Shown here: positions 60,160 to 64,000 of the stretch, in pieces | Position numbering within the stretch: position 1 is the first letter of the stretch | How the letters are laid out: the number at the start of each line of letters is the position of its first letter | NCBI RefSeq assembly: GCF_001931485.1 | Contig: NZ_MSDV01000052.1 | Location: forward strand, 1 to 64,000 | Length of the DNA: 64,000 nt | DNA from: Burkholderia sp. SRS-W-2-2016 | Lineage (GTDB): Bacteria > Pseudomonadota > Gammaproteobacteria > Burkholderiales > Burkholderiaceae | Direction: 5' to 3' | The notes under the pieces: generated by a model | The model's database searches: none | What the model was told of the DNA's origin: nothing | What the model saw: the letters and a program-made list of their open reading frames with translations, nothing else | Made by a program: the position numbers and the translations under genes

Positions 60160-60529
60160 GCGGTGGGTTTCGCTTCCGCTTCTGCTTTTTGTGACTTCTA
60201 CGACTGCCGCGATTCGGGCTGCTTCCGCAGAGGCATCGGATTAATCGGGTAATACAGATGTAAGCCTCGATTACGCGCGGGCTGACGCAAATCGCCGCGC
60301 ATCGGCGAGAAACCGCTTGGTCCAGCTGGGCCAGTCGTCGCAAAGCCTTATAAGACGGGATTTAGCGATAAGCGGCGCATCTTCGCACCGCGAACCCGCA
60401 ATCTTTTCCATCCCCTTTCATTGCTGCGACGATGCTTGCAGTCCGTAACATCTCGTCGCAGTCCACCTGGCAGCGAGTGCGTACATTGGTCCTGTGCGAC
60501 AAACCTACGTCGCTTCACAGGAGAGCTAC
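60160..60529. other. Intergenic gap before the PXPV-repeat gene
   Basis: These 370 bases hold no convincing gene and no clear -35/-10 pair. AGGAG at 60519-60523 is the ribosome-binding site of the following gene. Confidence 0.5.
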
Positions 60530-60832
60530 ATGAAACGCATCGTCACTCACTTGCTGGTTGCTGGCGGTCTCGCGGCGGGCGCATGCGGCGTCGCGCAGGC
60601 GCACACGGGTCTGAACGTCGGGCTGTCGATCGGCGCGCCGGTTTATGCGGCGCCCGCGCCGGTCTACGCGGCACCGCAGCCGGTGTACTACGGCGGCTGG
60701 CATCAGCGCTACGGGCGCGGCGACTACTATCGCGACTATCACCGCAATGACCGTTACGGCCGCGGCTGGGGGCACGACAACGGCCGGTGGGGACATGGCG
60801 ATCGCGGCGAGCATCGCGGCTGGCGCGATTGA
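60530..60832 (+). CDS. Small secreted PXPV-repeat protein
   Basis: The protein has 100 residues from the ATG at 60530, with AGGAG upstream. A signal peptide ends about GVAQA|HTG (24). The mature part carries APVYAAPAPVYAAPQPVYY, tandem PXPV-type repeats. It ends in a Gly/Arg/His/Asp/Tyr-rich tail (WHQRYGRGDYYRDYHRNDRYG). Similar small proteins are common in Burkholderiales with unknown function. Confidence 0.85.
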   Translation: MKRIVTHLLVAGGLAAGACGVAQAHTGLNVGLSIGAPVYAAPAPVYAAPQPVYYGGWHQRYGRGDYYRDYHRNDRYGRGWGHDNGRWGHGDRGEHRGWRD

Positions 60833-60893
60833 CGGCGGACGGTTCGCGTCCCGCGCCGAAAGTCCCGGCGCTGCGTGACGCGCGCCATGCTAA

Positions 60894-60927
60894 ACGGCCC
60901 GCATCCACTCAAGTGGCTGCGGGCCGT
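60894..60927 (-). terminator. GC hairpin after the HAD phosphatase gene
   Basis: ACGGCCCGC/GCGGGCCGT arms (60894-60902 and 60919-60927) lie 33 bases past the stop at 60961. On the minus strand only TTTAG follows, so it is a moderate candidate. Confidence 0.55.
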
Positions 60928-60960
60928 CTTCGTTTCCGGTTGCGTTAAGGCGCCGGGCGC

Positions 60961-61782
60961 TCAGGACGCCAGTTCGTCGTCCAGCGAGAACAGCTTGCGC
61001 AGATGATGCGCGACACCCGCCTCGAAGTTGTTGCCGATACGCGGCACGTTCGGCAGCCGCGTGATCAGATCGGGGTTCGCGTTGTTCATCATGAACGGAT
61101 GGCCGGCCGTCTCGAGCAGATCGATGTCGTTCATGTTGTCGCCGAACGCGACGCAATCCGCGGCATCGACGCCGAGACGTTCGAGCACGATCTGCAACGC
61201 GCGGCCCTTCGACACGTTGGCCGTCATCACTTCCAGACAGTCCGGCAGCGAATACGTCACGTACAGGCGCTCGCCGAATTCGCGCTCGAGGTTGGCGGCG
61301 ACCTGCGCGAGGTCGGCGGGCTCGCCGATGTACAGCGCCTTCGCGATGTCGTCGCCATTGTGAGCGGGCAGATCGGTGACTTCGTAAGTGAAGCCCGAGT
61401 CCTGGTGAAACTTCAGCAGATCCGGCGCATCGCGGTCGATCAGCCACGCCTGATCGGCGAACAGATTGACGATCACGCGGCCATGCGCGCCGACGATTTC
61501 GGGCTGCACCAGACGCTGGACGATCGGCGGCGGCAGGTCGTCGGCATGGATCACCGTGTGGTCCGGCGCGTGGACGCGGGCGCCGTTCGACGTAATCAGA
61601 TACGGGCTGATGCCGAGCAGATCGCGGATGCCCGCGACGTCGCAGTAATGCCGCCCGGTGGCGATCACGAACCGCAGTCCGTCGCTTTCGAGCTTGCGCA
61701 CCGTGGCGATCGTGAACGGGTCGACCTGGTGGTCGGCGTTGAGCAGCGTGCCGTCGAGATCGGTGGCGATGACTTTGTACAT
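60961..61782 (-). CDS. Cof-type HAD hydrolase (sugar-phosphatase-like)
   Basis: The protein has 273 residues from the ATG at 61782. Motif I is VIATDLDGTLLN (Asp8 and Asp10), motif II is VIATGRHYCD, motif III is the Lys in VSKGRALQIVLERLGV, and motif IV is CVAFGDNMNDIDLLETAG. The type IIB cap lies between. This is the Cof/YidA/YbiV group, which dephosphorylates small phosphorylated metabolites. The exact substrate is not readable. It is followed by a hairpin, and the next gene upstream is the BadF-type kinase. Confidence 0.93.
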   Translation of the reverse strand: MYKVIATDLDGTLLNADHQVDPFTIATVRKLESDGLRFVIATGRHYCDVAGIRDLLGISPYLITSNGARVHAPDHTVIHADDLPPPIVQRLVQPEIVGAHGRVIVNLFADQAWLIDRDAPDLLKFHQDSGFTYEVTDLPAHNGDDIAKALYIGEPADLAQVAANLEREFGERLYVTYSLPDCLEVMTANVSKGRALQIVLERLGVDAADCVAFGDNMNDIDLLETAGHPFMMNNANPDLITRLPNVPRIGNNFEAGVAHHLRKLFSLDDELAS

Positions 61783-61916
61783 GGTGAAGGCCGACGGGGA
61801 GAACCGCCGAGGCAGCGTCAAAGTGCGTATTTTACAGATCCGCGGGTAGCGGCCGGCGTTGCCGCTGCCCCAGCCTTGGCCGAAACACTGGCCGCGGGCC
61901 GTTACAGTTCCTGCCC

Positions 61917-62804
61917 TCATCGCCCGCCAAGCCGCTGCAACTCCAGTCGCGCGAGGTACAGCCCGCCATGCGCCGAATCGGCCAACGGCTCGCGCAGGCG
62001 CCGCTGATACGCGCGCGGCACGTAGTCGCGCAGCGGCGCGCCGAGGCCGCCGCACAGCGCGACCGGCAACTTGCCGGTGGGGTCCAGCGCCGCGATCATC
62101 TTGCCGATTTCGACGCCGGCCTCGTCGAGCAGGCGCGCGACGAACGGATTCTTGCGATGTTCGATCGCTAGCGGCGCGAGCCGCGCGTAAGCGGTCTGAT
62201 TGGCCTCGCACGACCACACGACGAGGCCGTCGTGATCCTGCACGCCGGTATAGGCGAGCAGGTCATGCACCAGATCGTCCCGCGGTCCGCGGCCGTCGAG
62301 CGCATGTTGCGCGTGAACGATCAGCCGCAGGCCGAGCCACGCGCCGCTCGCTTCGTCGCCCGACGGAAAGCCATAGCCGCTGACCGCGCGGAAGTCGCCC
62401 TCGTCCGACAGCGCGGCCGCCACGCTGCCGGTGCCGAGCGCGACCATCACGCCCGGCGCGCCGCCGTGCGCGCCGAGCAGCGTCGTGTACGCGTCCCATT
62501 CGATCGCCAGCGCCGCGGTCTTCGGCGCCTGCGCCTGAAACGCGTTGAGCCAGTCGCGATTATTGACGCCGGCAAGTCCGCAGCCGATCACGCAGCGCGA
62601 CCAGTCGAGCGCGATGCCGGCGCGCCCGAACGCGTCGGCGCAGGCGGTCTGAATGGATTGCCATGCGTTGGTCACACCGAGCCCGAGTCCCGACGGGCCG
62701 GCCGTTGCCTGCGCGAGTTCGCGTCCCTGGATGTCGCCGAGTACGACGCGCGTACCGGTCCCGCCGCCGTCGACGCCGATCAGATAGAGGTGGTCTTGGT
62801 TCAT
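61917..62804 (-). CDS. BadF/BadG/BcrA/BcrD-type kinase, likely amino-sugar kinase
   Basis: The protein has 295 residues from the ATG at 62804. The phosphate-binding motif GVDGGGTGTRVVL lies at 10-22. CVIGCGLAGVNNRDWL, an adenosine-side motif VALGTGSVAAAL and GYGFPSGDEASGAWLGLRLI follow. These match the BadF/BadG ATPase family, which includes glucosamine and N-acetylglucosamine kinases. The amino-sugar substrate is inferred from family resemblance. The gene diverges from tag across 140 bases. Confidence 0.87.
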   Translation of the reverse strand: MNQDHLYLIGVDGGGTGTRVVLGDIQGRELAQATAGPSGLGLGVTNAWQSIQTACADAFGRAGIALDWSRCVIGCGLAGVNNRDWLNAFQAQAPKTAALAIEWDAYTTLLGAHGGAPGVMVALGTGSVAAALSDEGDFRAVSGYGFPSGDEASGAWLGLRLIVHAQHALDGRGPRDDLVHDLLAYTGVQDHDGLVVWSCEANQTAYARLAPLAIEHRKNPFVARLLDEAGVEIGKMIAALDPTGKLPVALCGGLGAPLRDYVPRAYQRRLREPLADSAHGGLYLARLELQRLGGR

Positions 62805-62944
62805 CGAATCGAATGCTCTTGTGAGTAAGGAACGGGTAGCGTCGCAGGTCCGTTTCGATCCCGCAATTAGCCGAACGGCCAGGCTTGCGGCGCCGGACGC
62901 TTCCGCTATGCTGGCGAACGACATTGCCATACGGGAGCGCGACA

Positions 62945-63541
62945 GTGACACAACGATGCAACTGGGTATCGAGCGAAGCGCTCGCACAGTACCACGACGA
63001 CGAATGGGGCGTGCCGTCGCACGACGACCGGCATCTGTTCGAGATGCTCGTGCTCGAAGGCGCGCAGGCCGGGCTGTCGTGGTCGACGATCCTCAACAAG
63101 CGGGCCGGCTACCGGCGCGCGTTCGCGAACTTCGAGATCGACAAGGTCGCGCGCTTCACGCCGCAGCAGGTGGACACGCTCGTCACGGACGAAAGCATCG
63201 TGCGTCATCGCGGCAAGATCGAGGCGGCCATTCTGAACGCGCGCGCGGTGCAGCAGATCCAGGCCGAGCATGGCTCGCTGGCGAACTTCGTGTGGTCGTT
63301 CGTCGACGATACGCCGATCCAGAACGAGTGGGCGTCGTACAAGCACGCGCCGGCATCGACCGAAATCTCGGACGCGTTGAGCAAGGCGCTCAAACGCTAT
63401 GGCTGCAAGTTCGTCGGCTCGACGATCTGCTACGCGTTCATGCAGGCGGTCGGCATGGTCAACGATCACGAGACGACCTGTATGTGCCGCGCGCATTGCG
63501 CGTCGCTCGGAAAAAAACGGCAACGGCGCAAGGCCGGTTGA
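62945..63541 (+). CDS. tag: DNA-3-methyladenine glycosylase I
   Basis: The protein has 198 residues from a GTG at 62945, with GGGAG upstream; this gives MTQRCNWVSSEALAQYHDDEWGVP. Zinc ligands correspond to Cys5, His17 and the C-terminal NDHETTCMC. LVLEGAQAGLSWSTILNKRAGYRRAF contains the Glu and Trp of the base-binding pocket. E. coli Tag is 187 residues. It removes 3-methyladenine from alkylated DNA. Confidence 0.96.
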   Translation: MTQRCNWVSSEALAQYHDDEWGVPSHDDRHLFEMLVLEGAQAGLSWSTILNKRAGYRRAFANFEIDKVARFTPQQVDTLVTDESIVRHRGKIEAAILNARAVQQIQAEHGSLANFVWSFVDDTPIQNEWASYKHAPASTEISDALSKALKRYGCKFVGSTICYAFMQAVGMVNDHETTCMCRAHCASLGKKRQRRKAG

Positions 63542-63820
63542 CGCGGCAGCGGTCTCTCACGGCGTCTGGTTTTGGTTCTGGTATAGCCCCTCTACGCTTT
63601 TCGCGCAGCTCGGCCGTTATACGGTTATGAGCGCCGCGGCACCGCTCGCGCTAAATCGCGCGAGCGTGACGGCTCAACCGGCAAAGGTGCGAATTGAAGC
63701 CTCTTTACGGCGCTAGTCCGCCCTTCGCCGGGCGACGCACGCCGGATACTGGCGATGATCCGCACACACGATGCGCGCTCAACTACAAAGAACCACCGCT
63801 CGATGCGCGGGAGACCAACC

Positions 63821-64000
63821 ATGACATCACTGAGCTTCCTGACCCATCAGGACATCTTCGATCGCGCGGTCGCGCACCTGTTCGGCCAGAAGCGCGCCGC
63901 ATTGCTGCCGCGCGGCGGCGGCGCGTATCGCGGCTATTGCGGCGGCTGCCCGGTCGGCAGTCTGATCGCGCCGCGCGACTATATGACCGCGATGGAAGGC
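63821..64000 (+). CDS. Start of an unrecognised gene (cut by window end)
   Basis: An ATG at 63821 with GGGAG about eight bases upstream opens a frame that runs to the window edge, 60 codons. It reads MTSLSFLTHQDIFDRAVAHL, and later GGGAYRGYCGGCPVGSLIAP. The CGGCPVG stretch with two close cysteines is the only distinctive feature. I do not recognise the family. Confidence 0.7.
   Translation, partial: MTSLSFLTHQDIFDRAVAHLFGQKRAALLPRGGGAYRGYCGGCPVGSLIAPRDYMTAMEG

Noticed and set aside
60160..60529. Possible small RNA or gene between the RHG-motif gene and the PXPV gene
   Set aside because: Neither a promoter-terminator pair nor a coding frame with a start signal could be supported.

Overview
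The window is GC-rich (roughly two-thirds GC by eye) proteobacterial DNA that is almost entirely a flagellar and chemotaxis super-locus. FlhDC master regulators, a FliA/FlgM sigma-28 circuit, a full fli/flg/flh/che/mot set, a CheD-containing che operon, a DUF3443/DUF2844 pair beside cheZ, a short H-NS-family protein with the KYxDP...TWSGRGxxP motif and a PXPV-repeat small protein together point to Burkholderiales, most likely Paraburkholderia or a close Burkholderia sensu lato relative. The genus is inferred from gene content and order. No RNA genes, insertion sequences or CRISPR arrays were found.

Region 1 (1-18.8 kb): fliF-G-H-I-J-K run leftward, with fliK cut by the window edge. fliE and fliS-fliT run rightward. 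They are followed by a second FliK-like protein and a membrane-less FlhB C-terminal homologue. Then fliL-M-N-O-P-Q-R and flgK-flgL run leftward. Many genes overlap by 1-14 bases, so translational coupling is likely.

Region 2 (18.9-30.7 kb): a PilZ/YcgR flagellar brake, then flgB-C-D-E-F-G-H-I-J leftward (rod, hook, P- and L-rings, rod-cap muramidase). The divergent genes flgA, flgM and flgN run rightward. Sequences resembling sigma-28 promoters precede fliS, flgM, motA and possibly flgK.

Region 3 (30.7-33.0 kb): a small accessory insertion. It holds a winged-helix/Fic protein whose Fic motif starts with Gln instead of His, a seven-copy 10-bp operator-like array at the Fic start, and a HicA-HicB toxin-antitoxin pair.

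Region 4 (33.0-55.8 kb): flhB-flhA, flhF-flhG-fliA, the DUF2844/DUF3443 exported pair, and a flhDC-motAB-cheY-cheA-cheW-mcp-cheR-cheD-cheB-cheY-cheZ series, all leftward. Two adjacent palindromes lie upstream of flhD and are candidate sites for input into the motility cascade.

Region 5 (55.8-64 kb): flanking housekeeping and accessory genes. These are a GT4 glycosyltransferase, an H-NS-like protein, an AqpZ-type aquaporin, an RHG-motif secreted protein, a PXPV protein, a HAD phosphatase, a BadF/GlcNAc-kinase-type protein, DNA-3-methyladenine glycosylase I and the start of an unrecognised gene. Flagellin (fliC) and the filament cap (fliD) are absent from the window and must lie elsewhere.
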